Source: Bacteroides sp. 224
GTDB lineage: Bacteria; Bacteroidota; Bacteroidia; Bacteroidales; Bacteroidaceae
Assembly: GCF_010500995.1 (NCBI RefSeq)
Contig: NZ_QVMK01000003.1
Location: 62,001-126,000 of the forward strand
Reading direction: 5' to 3'
DNA: 64,000 nucleotides
Below the pieces are notes generated by a model. That model was not told the origin of the DNA and made no database searches. It saw nothing but the letters and a program-made list of their open reading frames with translations. Below, one piece after another: positions 25,905 to 34,718 of the stretch. A program made the position numbers and the translations under genes. The number at the start of each line of letters is the position of its first letter. Within the stretch, counting starts at the first letter, position 1.

Positions 25905-27710
25905 TTACCCCTCGTACATCTTATCAATTACTTCCTTATAGTTCTCGGCAATTACACTTCTTTTCAGTTTCAGCGTATTCGTTAATTCACCGCGTTCCAT
26001 GCTAAAAGGTTGTGGCAACAACGTGAAGCGTTTAATCTGTTCGTAATGCATAAATTGCTGCTGCAATGTTTCAATTCTATTACGAAACAGCTCGATAATC
26101 TCCGGTTTCTGAAGCAAATCTGCCATATCCGTATAGGCAATGCTTTTTGTTTTGGCATATTCTTCCACAAATCCATAAGTAGGAATAATCAAAGCAGAAA
26201 CAAACTTGCGCTGATCGGCAATAACGGCAATCTGGTCGATATAGCGATCAATCACCAGTTTGGTTTCCAGTGCTTGGGGGGCAATATACTTTCCGTTGGA
26301 TGTTTTGAAGAGGTCTTTCAAGCGGTCTGTCAGATAGAGATCTCCGTCTTTAAAGTAGCCGGCGTCTCCGGTGTGGAACCAGCCGTCTTTATCAATAGCC
26401 GCAGCGGTGGCCACAGGCTTCTTATAATATCCTTTGGTGATGGTTTTTCCTTTCAGCAAGATTTCATTGTTCTCTCCGATCTTAACTTGCACATCGGGCA
26501 TTAACTTTCCTACCGAACCAATCTGGAAATGATCTCCCCATGCACACGATACAGTAGCGGTTGATTCTGTCAGTCCATACCCGGCAATCATCTGAATGCC
26601 TACCGAACGCACAAACTCATAAATATCGTCGGGAATGGCAGCACCGGCAGCCGGAAAGAATTTTCCATTCTCAATTCCTACAGTTTTCTTTAGTAGTTGG
26701 TACACAGTCTTCTCGTAAAACTTATACTTCAACTGTATATGTAAAGGAGGAGTCTTGCCTACTCGCAGATACTCTACATTATGAATGCGCCCTACCTTAA
26801 TGGCATCCAGCATTAACGCTTTCTTTATTCCTTTGGTTTCGTTAATCTTTTCTTGCACTCCGGCATACACCTTTTCCCAGAAACGAGGCACATTACACAT
26901 TAGTGTAGGACGTATCTCCTTAATAGTCATCTGTATATCCATTGGTTTCAGGTTGATGCATATTTGCACTCCCTTAAATATACAAAGATGACACCAAGCT
27001 TTTTCAAACACATGCGTTAAAGGCAAAAAGTTCATCGACACATCCGTATCGTTCATAGTGGTTAAACGAATATCATGAATGCGAAATGCCTCTATATAGC
27101 AACTGTGATGCAGCATCACCCCTTTGGGCTCTCCGGTGGTTCCGGAGGTGTACAGTATGTTGGCTAAATCATCTTCGGTGGCGCGAGAGGTACGTTCTGC
27201 CACCACCTCCTTATGAGGCAGCCCTTCGCCCATTGCCAGAAATTCATCAAAATACATAGAGGTAACATCGCGCGGGTCTTTCTTTACCTTCCGGTCAAAT
27301 ATAATCAATCGCTCCAAGGTGTGGCAATAACTAAAGGTGCTGAAAGCCGTATCATATTGCAATTGTTCTCCTACAAAGAGAAACCTGATCTCCGCATCAT
27401 TTATAATGTATTGCACCTGTGCGCCCGAACAGGTAGCATACAAAGGCACCGATACGGCACGGTTGGCAAAAGCGGCATATTCGGTATAAAAGCACTCGGG
27501 CATATTTTGAGAGAAGATACCGATGTTCTCTTCTTCTTTCACTCCCAATGTCACCAAGGCACTGGCAGCTACATTGTTTATCTTCGAGAATTGATTCCAA
27601 CTAACAGGTATCCACCGGGCTGTATCATAATCGCGATATTTCAATGCTATCTTATCTCCGTATTTTTCGGCTTGTTTATCAACTAAAACCGCGAGATGGT
27701 AATATGACAT
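25905..27710 (-). CDS. AMP-forming long-chain acyl-CoA synthetase
   Basis: 601 residues. ATP/AMP signature LYTSGTTGEPKGVM near residue 188, GYGLTESTATVSC motif, and GWFHTGDAGYFKDGDLYLTDRLKDLFKTSNGKYIAP with the adenylate-contacting Asp and hinge Lys. The profile is that of bacterial long-chain fatty-acid CoA ligases, which activate exogenous or recycled fatty acids for lipid synthesis. No beta-oxidation genes lie nearby, so a lipid-building role is more likely than degradation. The -7 box at 27739-27746 stands 29 bases before the start. Confidence 0.93.
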   Translation of the reverse strand: MSYYHLAVLVDKQAEKYGDKIALKYRDYDTARWIPVSWNQFSKINNVAASALVTLGVKEEENIGIFSQNMPECFYTEYAAFANRAVSVPLYATCSGAQVQYIINDAEIRFLFVGEQLQYDTAFSTFSYCHTLERLIIFDRKVKKDPRDVTSMYFDEFLAMGEGLPHKEVVAERTSRATEDDLANILYTSGTTGEPKGVMLHHSCYIEAFRIHDIRLTTMNDTDVSMNFLPLTHVFEKAWCHLCIFKGVQICINLKPMDIQMTIKEIRPTLMCNVPRFWEKVYAGVQEKINETKGIKKALMLDAIKVGRIHNVEYLRVGKTPPLHIQLKYKFYEKTVYQLLKKTVGIENGKFFPAAGAAIPDDIYEFVRSVGIQMIAGYGLTESTATVSCAWGDHFQIGSVGKLMPDVQVKIGENNEILLKGKTITKGYYKKPVATAAAIDKDGWFHTGDAGYFKDGDLYLTDRLKDLFKTSNGKYIAPQALETKLVIDRYIDQIAVIADQRKFVSALIIPTYGFVEEYAKTKSIAYTDMADLLQKPEIIELFRNRIETLQQQFMHYEQIKRFTLLPQPFSMERGELTNTLKLKRSVIAENYKEVIDKMYEG

Positions 27711-27738
27711 ATACTCTATGTTTTGATAATTAATGACG

Positions 27739-27746
27739 CAAAGGTA
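27739..27746 (-). promoter_or_regulatory. Promoter -7 box for the acyl-CoA synthetase
   Basis: The minus strand reads TACCTTTG then C, an exact TAnnTTTGC match, giving a leader of about 20 bases. Confidence 0.55.
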
Positions 27747-27878
27747 TCGTTTAATTTGGAATTATTCGGATAGAAAGAGATTAAATTCTAACTATCGTAT
27801 CAATAGATTAAGGGTTTTAAACAGTCGTTATTAGTTGTTTCATCAACTTATTTATTAGCAATTATATGAAAAAAGAGA

Positions 27879-27886
27879 TATATTTG
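27879..27886 (+). promoter_or_regulatory. Promoter -7 box abutting the deacylase start
   Basis: TATATTTG matches TAnnTTTG and ends only 4 bases before the ATG at 27891. If used, transcription would begin at or just inside the start codon, giving a leaderless or nearly leaderless message. Confidence 0.45.
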
Positions 27887-27890
27887 TAGT

Positions 27891-28955
27891 ATGAAAATAA
27901 CCGAGCTCTTAACATCCGAAGCCATTGCTTTATTACAAGCATTGATCCGTATTCCTTCTCTGAGTCGCGAGGAGGAAACAGCCGCCAACTTCCTCCAACA
28001 ATACATAGAGGAGAAGGGAATGGAGACTTACCGTAAGGGTAATAATATATGGTGCATCAGCCCCATGTTCACTCTCGACAAGCCAACGATTCTGTTGAAC
28101 TCTCATATAGATACCGTAAAACCTGTAAATGGTTGGATAAAGGAGCCATTTACCCCTACCATTATCGACGATAAGCTCTTTGGATTGGGAAGCAACGATG
28201 CTGGTGCAAGCCTTGTTTCTCTGCTTCATGTTTTCCTTGAACTTTGTCGGAGCAACCAATCTTACAATTTAATTTTCTTAGCTTCTTGCGAGGAAGAGGT
28301 TTCCGGCAAAGCAGGCATCGAAAGCATACTGCCCGGACTGCCTCCCATCTCTTTCGCCATTGTAGGAGAACCTACGGAAATGCAACCAGCCATAGCCGAA
28401 AAAGGACTGATGGTACTCGATGTAACTGCCGTGGGACGTGCCGGACATGCCGCCCGCAATGAGGGAGAGAATGCTATTTACAAAGCTCTGAAAGACATCG
28501 AATGGTTCCGGGACTTCCGGTTTGAGAAAGTTTCCCCCTTATTAGGGCCCGTAAAGATGAGTGTCACCATGGTCAGTGCAGGTACACAGCACAATGTGAT
28601 TCCGGATCGATGCACATTTGTAGTAGATATACGCAGCAATGAGCTTTACTCCAACGAAGAGCTTTTTAAGCTTATCAGCGAACAGGTTTCATCGGAAGTA
28701 AAGGCACGATCTTTCAGATTAAATTCTTCGCAAATACCGGAAGAGCATCCGTTTATAAAGCGTTGCATACAAGCCGGAAAGGTTCCATTTGGTTCTCCCA
28801 CGCTGTCGGATCAGGCATTAATGTCATATCCATCTGTTAAGATGGGGCCCGGACATTCGTCTCGCTCACATACTGCGGATGAGTTCATCAAACTTCAGGA
28901 GATAGAAGAAGCCATAGAAACCTATTTAGAACTATTGAGCGGTTTCCGGCTATAA
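27891..28955 (+). CDS. argE: M20-family deacylase, ArgE-like
   Basis: 354 residues. Zinc peptidase of the M20 family: metal ligands in LLNSHIDTV, GLGSNDAGAS, the catalytic pair SCEEEVSGKAG, GEPTEMQ and a late HTADEF. The dimerisation domain lies at about 175-275 (AVGRAGHAARNEGENAIYKAL). The short length and the DAGASLVSLLHVF context match the ornithine-pathway deacylase of Bacteroidota. In Bacteroides the arginine pathway uses N-succinyl intermediates, so the substrate may be N-succinyl-ornithine or -citrulline rather than the acetyl form (established for Bacteroides fragilis; inferred here). It stands alone rather than in an arg operon. The gene symbol is provisional. Confidence 0.82.
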   Translation: MKITELLTSEAIALLQALIRIPSLSREEETAANFLQQYIEEKGMETYRKGNNIWCISPMFTLDKPTILLNSHIDTVKPVNGWIKEPFTPTIIDDKLFGLGSNDAGASLVSLLHVFLELCRSNQSYNLIFLASCEEEVSGKAGIESILPGLPPISFAIVGEPTEMQPAIAEKGLMVLDVTAVGRAGHAARNEGENAIYKALKDIEWFRDFRFEKVSPLLGPVKMSVTMVSAGTQHNVIPDRCTFVVDIRSNELYSNEELFKLISEQVSSEVKARSFRLNSSQIPEEHPFIKRCIQAGKVPFGSPTLSDQALMSYPSVKMGPGHSSRSHTADEFIKLQEIEEAIETYLELLSGFRL

Positions 28956-28975
28956 GTAGAAATACAAAGACGGGG

Positions 28976-30274
28976 TTACCTATTCAGCCAGAGTTTCGGG
29001 TTCAATTGTTCTCTCTCTTTTCGGAGTTGGAAGTGCAGAACTGTGCGATTGTTATCTCGACTGTCCGAGAATATCTTCCCGAGGGTAGCGCCCGTTTTCA
29101 CCTTATCTCCCTGCTTAACAGTAGGTTTAGATATATTAAAGTACACAGAGATATAGTTCCCGTGACGAATCAGTATATTATAAAGTATTTTCCCCCTGAG
29201 TTGAAACACACCACTTATTTCTCCATTAAAAATGGCGCGGGCTTCCGCACCGGGTTTAGCCTGAATATCAATTCCTTTTTTATCGAGTTCCACACCACCC
29301 AATCCATCCACTTTATATTGTCCATAATTTCCTAAGATAGTATATGGTCCTGTAACCGGAACAGGAAGTTTACCCTGGTTGTTGGCAAACGAGCCGGACA
29401 ACTCACGGTCGGCCTTATTCATAGTAAAACTGCCCATAGGAGCAACTTTAGCAGTTGCCGGTACTTTCTCTCCGGCAGCAATTGCTTTTTTACGGGCTTC
29501 TTCGGCTTCTTTTCTTGCTTCGTTCTCGGCCAATTTACGAACGCGTTCTATTTCTTCGGCAATGAGTTTATCTACTCGGTCATTGAGTTGTCTGGCTTCT
29601 CTTTGCTTTCTTGTTAACTCAGCCTGCAATCCTTTTTGCTTCTTTCGCAGGTTAACAACAAGTGCTCTTTGCTGCTTTTCTTGTTCTTCCAAACGCTTGC
29701 GCTCGCGTTCGCGTTCTTTCAGCAGATTCTCTTTGGCTTTCTTAGTTGCCAGAAGTTCTTTCTTCTTCTTGTTTACCTCTTCCTGTTTAACCAGCAGTTC
29801 TTCTCCCTGCAAGCGTTGGTAGGTGGCATATTCATTCACGTAGCGTAGCCGACGGTAGGTTTGCCCCAATGATTTAGCCGAAAAGATAAAAAGGAGCTTT
29901 TCTTCTACAGTTCTATTTTTACGAAGGTATTGCACAGAGGCTTCATACTTCTGCTTTTTATCGGTAAGGTCGAGTTCGAGTTTCTTTAATTGCTTCTCTA
30001 AGGAGTTAGTCTCGCGGTTGATGGCTTCTATATCATTGGTTACTACCTGGATATAGCGTTTTCTCTCATTTATCTGTCCGGTGAGTGTGGCGAGTGTATT
30101 TAGTTGTCCTGTCACATCCTTTTGAGTGGTAGTAAGCAACATTTCCGAATCTTGTATTTGTTTGTGAAGCGCAACTCTCCTACTCTCCAGCTCTTTAATC
30201 AAATCATTGGTTTGAGCTGATAGCGAAATACTGCAAATCAATATCACTAACAAAAACAAGAACTTCTTCATCAC
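28976..30274 (-). CDS. EnvC-like murein hydrolase activator, degenerate LytM/M23 domain
   Basis: 432 residues. Signal peptide 1-20 (LLVILICSISLSAQ), a long coiled coil at about 25-260 rich in Lys/Glu/Arg, then a C-terminal M23 (LytM) domain from about 310. Metal ligands expected in active M23 enzymes look lost: the first His of the HxxxD motif is Lys (ELDKKGID), and the final HxH reads VLH. This is the pattern of EnvC/NlpD, which switch on amidases at the division site instead of cutting peptidoglycan. It overlaps the DUF4292 gene upstream by 4 bases and ends the dut operon. A divisome role is inferred from the family. Confidence 0.85.
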   Translation of the reverse strand: MMKKFLFLLVILICSISLSAQTNDLIKELESRRVALHKQIQDSEMLLTTTQKDVTGQLNTLATLTGQINERKRYIQVVTNDIEAINRETNSLEKQLKKLELDLTDKKQKYEASVQYLRKNRTVEEKLLFIFSAKSLGQTYRRLRYVNEYATYQRLQGEELLVKQEEVNKKKKELLATKKAKENLLKERERERKRLEEQEKQQRALVVNLRKKQKGLQAELTRKQREARQLNDRVDKLIAEEIERVRKLAENEARKEAEEARKKAIAAGEKVPATAKVAPMGSFTMNKADRELSGSFANNQGKLPVPVTGPYTILGNYGQYKVDGLGGVELDKKGIDIQAKPGAEARAIFNGEISGVFQLRGKILYNILIRHGNYISVYFNISKPTVKQGDKVKTGATLGKIFSDSRDNNRTVLHFQLRKEREQLNPKLWLNR

Positions 30275-31107
30275 TCTCCTTTTAATTTCTCTAATATCTC
30301 ACTTAAACTTACCGATTGATATTTAGTAGGAATGGCAGTTGGAGCCAACTCCTGTGCATTTACAGAAATACGAGACAACTCCATACTCACCTTAGCAGTT
30401 TTGGAGGAGTTCTTCAAAAGAATTTGCATATCCGAAGGAAAGGTGGTTTGCCCGGCTTCTACAAATTTATCGTATAGCCAGTTAAGGCTATAGCCTGTAT
30501 CGGCAACACCTATCTCGCTGGATACCAAACGATTGTTTACCCTTGATGTAACAAACGAATAATCGAACTTCTTACTTTTCCGGGTAAAGAGTATATTATC
30601 TGCGCTCATAGGCATGGCTCTGAACGAAGAAAAATCGCGACGCTTAAATTCTGTTTTTCCCGCCACAAAGAAAGAGTTGGTAAACAAAGCCTGCAAAGTA
30701 GCAAAATTGATATCCGTACCAAACATGGTATGCAGTTCCTCTACCGGAACGTCCGCATAACGTTTATTCATTCGGTCGATCACCAATACCCGATCCGGTG
30801 ATATTTCTATCCGGGCAGCTTCCGAACGTATAATGGGGATTAATAAAGAAATCTGAATCAACTCATCATGTTGCATCTTCAGATAACCACTCAGCGAAAC
30901 ATCTCCTCTCCTGGCAGGAAGAGTTAACTTTAGCCTGGACGAGAAAGATTCAAAATCAGGTGTATTATTAATCACTGCTTCTAAAAGCTCCCCACCTTTT
31001 AGTCTGATACCGTTATCAACCGTAGAAACAGTTTTAGAACTCTTACAGGCAGATAACATAACGACTACCACACCCAGGTATAATGCTGTCTTTATATACT
31101 TTTTCAT
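30271..31107 (-). CDS. DUF4292 lipoprotein
   Basis: 278 residues. Lipoprotein signal ends VVVMLSAC (lipid Cys at residue 21) and is followed by a serine/lysine-rich linker. The body is beta-rich, with alternating strands such as LKLTLPARRGDVSLSGYLKMQ and ISPDRVLVIDRMNKRYADVP. It is the DUF4292 family common in Bacteroidota. The sheet pattern recalls lipoprotein-carrier folds (LolA/LolB type), but that is only an impression from reading. It overlaps both neighbours by 4 bases, so it is translated together with the TPR protein and the EnvC-like factor. Confidence 0.82.
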   Translation of the reverse strand: MKKYIKTALYLGVVVVMLSACKSSKTVSTVDNGIRLKGGELLEAVINNTPDFESFSSRLKLTLPARRGDVSLSGYLKMQHDELIQISLLIPIIRSEAARIEISPDRVLVIDRMNKRYADVPVEELHTMFGTDINFATLQALFTNSFFVAGKTEFKRRDFSSFRAMPMSADNILFTRKSKKFDYSFVTSRVNNRLVSSEIGVADTGYSLNWLYDKFVEAGQTTFPSDMQILLKNSSKTAKVSMELSRISVNAQELAPTAIPTKYQSVSLSEILEKLKGE

Positions 31108-32813
31108 TCTGCAATGTATTTCTTTCTTTTAATCTTCTTCTTCAATGTTTTCGATTCACTGCCCATTTCTTCGGCTTTCTGCCAGTGCTTGAGTGCGCCT
31201 TCCACATCTCCGGCCATATAGTAAATATCACCGGCATGCTCTATTATCACATCGCTTCCTTCTCCATCATTCTGCAAGGCCTGATCTATGTAGATGCGGG
31301 CTTCGGAATAGTTTTTCTTCTCGAATAATATCCAGGCGTATGTATCCAGATAGGTAGAATTAGTAGGTTCTGCCTTCACTGTTTTATAAGACATCTCTGC
31401 GGCTCTGTCTAAATCTCTGCGCTCTATTGATAAATAGTAGGCATAGTTGTTCAGTACGGGAATGTTATTTGCGTTATATATCAAGGCCGAATCATAAGCT
31501 GCAAAAGCTTCTTTCATCTCTTTCTTGGAATGGCGAATATCTCCAATCATATTATAGAAGTCAGACACCAATTCCTTATTCGTTTCGTTTGTTACCTGCA
31601 ATAATGCTTTCTGATAAACATTCAGAGCATCATCCAACCGCTCTGCCTGATAGTAAGCTATGCCTAAGTAGTAATAGAACTCTATACTCTCCGGCGAGGC
31701 TTCAATGCCCGGCTCGCAGATACGTATCACCCAATCAAAATCATTTTTATTAATGGCTTGGCCGAGCAACGTTAGTCTGGCGGCTGTATTTGTGGGGTCT
31801 AACCGAAGAATATGTTCCAATACCGGCACGGTTTCTTCTTGCATCTGCTTAGACAACAAATACTGCACATAAAGCATCGGGATTTGTGTATCGTCAGCAT
31901 CTTGCTCTATAATCTTGTCGAACATCTGTATAACACGTATGCTATCGCCCCCAGCCTGGTTATTGCGTATTACCAGTTGACGCATCAAATTCATTTTCAG
32001 GTTGGTATCTACTCCTTTATTCAGCAAAAGGGTATTAATTTGTTGCTCATAGAGTTCTTTCTGCCCTGTTTGCTCATAATAATTGGCCAACGAGTAAAGC
32101 GCTTGCGGGTTAGTAGGCTCAACCGATAAGACTTTCCGGTAAGTTTCGTAAGCCTGCTCCTTTTTATCGTTTTGCAAGTAAACATCTCCTAAAATCGTTA
32201 GATAACGCATATCTAAAGGATACTCTTTTACCAGCCCTTCTATTTCGGCAAATGCTTTCTTATCGTCTTTTATCTGGAGGTAGATGCGAAACTTCTCCAT
32301 AGTGATTTGCTCGTTTTTACCGGCTTTATCTTCTAAAAGATCGAGCATTTCAATCAGCTTTTCGTAATTGGAGGCATCTCCATAAATGTCGATCAATGCA
32401 AACAAAGGATCTTGCTTACCGGGGAAACGCACCATCATCTGCTTATACAATTCTATTGCTTCTTCTGTTTTTCCTTCTCGCTGATAGTATCCGGCTAATG
32501 CCTGATTATACCAGTAGTTATCCGGATCACCTTTGACGGCACCTTCCAAAGCAGCTTCGCCCAATTCTTTTTGGTTTAAGAATAAGTAATACTGAGCTAT
32601 TTCGTAGAGGGCAGAGGGTGCATCGGGTTGTATCTCTAAGCAATGCTTATAAAGCTCAAAAGCGGCAGCATACTCTTTTTGAGATTTCAAACGAGTAGCT
32701 TCCAAAAAATAATAATCATATTTGCGTTGACGCTCTGGGTCGTCGTCCATCCGAAACGAACAGAACAACAGGCACGCTGCCAACAGTAAAGACGAACGCA
32801 ATAAATATATCAT
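31104..32813 (-). CDS. TPR-repeat protein, exported
   Basis: 569 residues. An N-terminal hydrophobic segment (LLRSSLLLAACLLFCSFRMD) is a signal or lipoprotein-like leader; a Cys sits at residue 14 and another at 18. The rest is an array of about a dozen tetratricopeptide repeats (for example YAAAFELYKHCLEIQPDAPSALYEIAQYY and KEMKEAFAAYDSALIYNANNIPVLNNYAYYL). TPR solenoids scaffold protein complexes; here it probably works in the envelope with the DUF4292 lipoprotein whose gene it overlaps. The C-terminus is strongly basic (KTLKKKIKRKKY). The specific partner is unknown. Confidence 0.87.
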   Translation of the reverse strand: MIYLLRSSLLLAACLLFCSFRMDDDPERQRKYDYYFLEATRLKSQKEYAAAFELYKHCLEIQPDAPSALYEIAQYYLFLNQKELGEAALEGAVKGDPDNYWYNQALAGYYQREGKTEEAIELYKQMMVRFPGKQDPLFALIDIYGDASNYEKLIEMLDLLEDKAGKNEQITMEKFRIYLQIKDDKKAFAEIEGLVKEYPLDMRYLTILGDVYLQNDKKEQAYETYRKVLSVEPTNPQALYSLANYYEQTGQKELYEQQINTLLLNKGVDTNLKMNLMRQLVIRNNQAGGDSIRVIQMFDKIIEQDADDTQIPMLYVQYLLSKQMQEETVPVLEHILRLDPTNTAARLTLLGQAINKNDFDWVIRICEPGIEASPESIEFYYYLGIAYYQAERLDDALNVYQKALLQVTNETNKELVSDFYNMIGDIRHSKKEMKEAFAAYDSALIYNANNIPVLNNYAYYLSIERRDLDRAAEMSYKTVKAEPTNSTYLDTYAWILFEKKNYSEARIYIDQALQNDGEGSDVIIEHAGDIYYMAGDVEGALKHWQKAEEMGSESKTLKKKIKRKKYIAE

Positions 32814-32840
32814 TCTATAGCTATTTATATCTTTTCATTA

Positions 32841-33272
32841 TTAAACTCCTGTATGCCCAAAGCCGCCGGCTCCGCGTTCAGTTTCGTCCAGCACTTCTAC
32901 TTGCTCCCATTCGGCTTGTTCGTGACGGGCAATAACCATTTGTGCAATACGTTCACCATCCTCAATAACAAACGATTCGGAGGATAGGTTTACCAGAATA
33001 ATACAAATTTCTCCGCGATAATCGGCATCAATCGTGCCGGGCGAATTAAGTACAGAGATTCCTTTCTTAATAGCCAACCCACTGCGAGGGCGCACTTGTG
33101 CCTCGAATCCTTTAGGCAGAGCAATATATAACCCGGTAGGCACCATACAACGTTGCAAGGGTTCCAGAGTGATAGGGGTATCTATATTGGCGCGAAGATC
33201 GACTCCGGCAGACAATTCTGTGGCGTAAGCCGGTAGCGGATGTTTTGACTTATTTACAATCTGTATTTTCAT
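32841..33272 (-). CDS. dut: dUTP diphosphatase
   Basis: 143 residues, a typical trimeric dUTPase. All five motifs are readable: [10 protein letters not shown] (1), [12 protein letters not shown] (2), [13 protein letters not shown] (3), [13 protein letters not shown] (4) and the mobile [11 protein letters not shown] tail (5). It hydrolyses dUTP to dUMP, keeping uracil out of DNA and supplying thymidylate synthesis. First gene of the operon dut-TPR-DUF4292-EnvC, with 27 bases to the TPR gene. A near -7 sequence (TACTTTCG on the minus strand, 33303-33310) lies about 30 bases upstream. It diverges from dgt, another nucleotide-pool gene. Confidence 0.96.
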   Translation of the reverse strand: MKIQIVNKSKHPLPAYATELSAGVDLRANIDTPITLEPLQRCMVPTGLYIALPKGFEAQVRPRSGLAIKKGISVLNSPGTIDADYRGEICIILVNLSSESFVIEDGERIAQMVIARHEQAEWEQVEVLDETERGAGGFGHTGV

Positions 33273-33331
33273 GTTTGAAGGGATTTACATTATTAATTTT
33301 GCGAAAGTAACTAATTTGCCTCTATTTTCCG

Positions 33332-33340
33332 TACATTTGC
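33332..33340 (+). promoter_or_regulatory. Promoter -7 box for dgt
   Basis: TACATTTGC matches TAnnTTTGC exactly. A TTTG at 33315-33318 is only 13 bases upstream, too close for a standard -33. The leader to the dgt start would be about 45 bases. Confidence 0.5.
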
Positions 33341-33390
33341 GTTTTTAAGTTAAGAAGATTTTAAGTATTTAAGTATTTAACCGACTAATT

Positions 33391-34716
33391 ATGAAGTGGG
33401 ATAAGCTAATATCCGCCAAACGTTTCGGCATGGAAAGTTACCATGAGAAGCGTGAAGAGAATCGTTCGGAATTTCAACGCGACTACGACCGACTGATCTT
33501 CTCGGCTCCATTCAGAAGATTACAAAATAAAACCCAAGTATTTCCATTACCCGGCAGTGTATTTGTGCACAACCGACTGACACATAGCCTGGAAGTTTCC
33601 TGCGTAGGTCGTTCATTGGGGAATGATGTAGCCAAAATCCTTCTGGCAAATCAGCCCGACCTCAAAGCGACATTTATTTCGGAGATTGGTTCTATTGTTT
33701 CGGCAGCATGCTTGGCTCACGACCTTGGAAACCCTCCTTTCGGACATTCGGGCGAACGCGCCATTTCCACTTATTTCTCGGAGGGGAAAGGACTCGATTT
33801 AAAGAATAAATTATCGCCCAGAGAATGGATGGATATTATCCGTTTCGAAGGAAATGCCAACGCGTTTCGCCTGCTTACCCATCAATTCGAAGGAAGACGT
33901 AAAGGTGGCTTTGCCCTTACATACTCTACACTGGCTTCGATTGTTAAATACCCTTACTCTTCTGTTTTTGCCAATACAAAGCCTAAATTCGGATTTTTCA
34001 CCACCGAAGAAGAGAGCTTCCGCTGCATTGCCGAAGATTTAGGACTTAAAAAGATTTGCGACCAGCCATTAAGATACAGTCGCCACCCCTTAGTTTATCT
34101 GGTAGAAGCCGCCGACGATATTTGTTATCAGATTATGGATATTGAAGACGCTCACAAGCTGAAAATCCTTACCACCGATGAAACAATGGGATTACTCATG
34201 AGCTATTTCGGAGAGGAAAGACAAGCCAGAATGAGGAAAACATGTCTTTACGTAACCGATGTAAATGAGCAAATAGCCTATTTACGTTCTTGCGTTATAG
34301 GTCTTTTAATTGGAGAGTGCACCCGGATCTTTGTTGAGAATGAAGAGAAGATATTAAACGGAACATTCGAAGAATCGCTCATTAAGCACATCTCGCCAAG
34401 AGCTAAAGAGGCTTACCAGTACTCTGCCGAGCTGTCTGTAGATAAGATTTATCGTTCAAAAGATGTTTTGGATGTGGAGCTTGCCGGTTTCCGGATCATC
34501 AGCACCCTTCTTGAACTAATGATAGAGGCCGTTACCTCACCCCAGAATGCCTATTCTAAATTATTGATTGATCGCGTATCCGGTCAGTATCATATCAATT
34601 CGCCAACACTCTACGGAAGAGTGCAGGCTGTATTGGATTACGTTTCCGGCATGACGGATATTTTCGCGCTCGACCTCTACCGGAAGATCAACGGAAACAG
34701 TCTGCCGGCTGTATAA
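33391..34716 (+). CDS. dgt: Deoxyguanosine triphosphate triphosphohydrolase (HD domain)
   Basis: 441 residues. HD-type phosphohydrolase: RLTHSLEVS (His of the metal site), AHDLGNPPFGHSGE (HD motif and following His) and a later VEAADDICYQIMDIEDAHK (Asp ligand). The N-terminal FQRDYDRLIFSAPFRRLQNKTQVFPL is the family hallmark. It cleaves dGTP to deoxyguanosine and triphosphate, trimming the dNTP pool. Ends 2 bases before the convergent N-acyltransferase gene. Confidence 0.94.
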   Translation: MKWDKLISAKRFGMESYHEKREENRSEFQRDYDRLIFSAPFRRLQNKTQVFPLPGSVFVHNRLTHSLEVSCVGRSLGNDVAKILLANQPDLKATFISEIGSIVSAACLAHDLGNPPFGHSGERAISTYFSEGKGLDLKNKLSPREWMDIIRFEGNANAFRLLTHQFEGRRKGGFALTYSTLASIVKYPYSSVFANTKPKFGFFTTEEESFRCIAEDLGLKKICDQPLRYSRHPLVYLVEAADDICYQIMDIEDAHKLKILTTDETMGLLMSYFGEERQARMRKTCLYVTDVNEQIAYLRSCVIGLLIGECTRIFVENEEKILNGTFEESLIKHISPRAKEAYQYSAELSVDKIYRSKDVLDVELAGFRIISTLLELMIEAVTSPQNAYSKLLIDRVSGQYHINSPTLYGRVQAVLDYVSGMTDIFALDLYRKINGNSLPAV

Positions 34717-34718
34717 AA

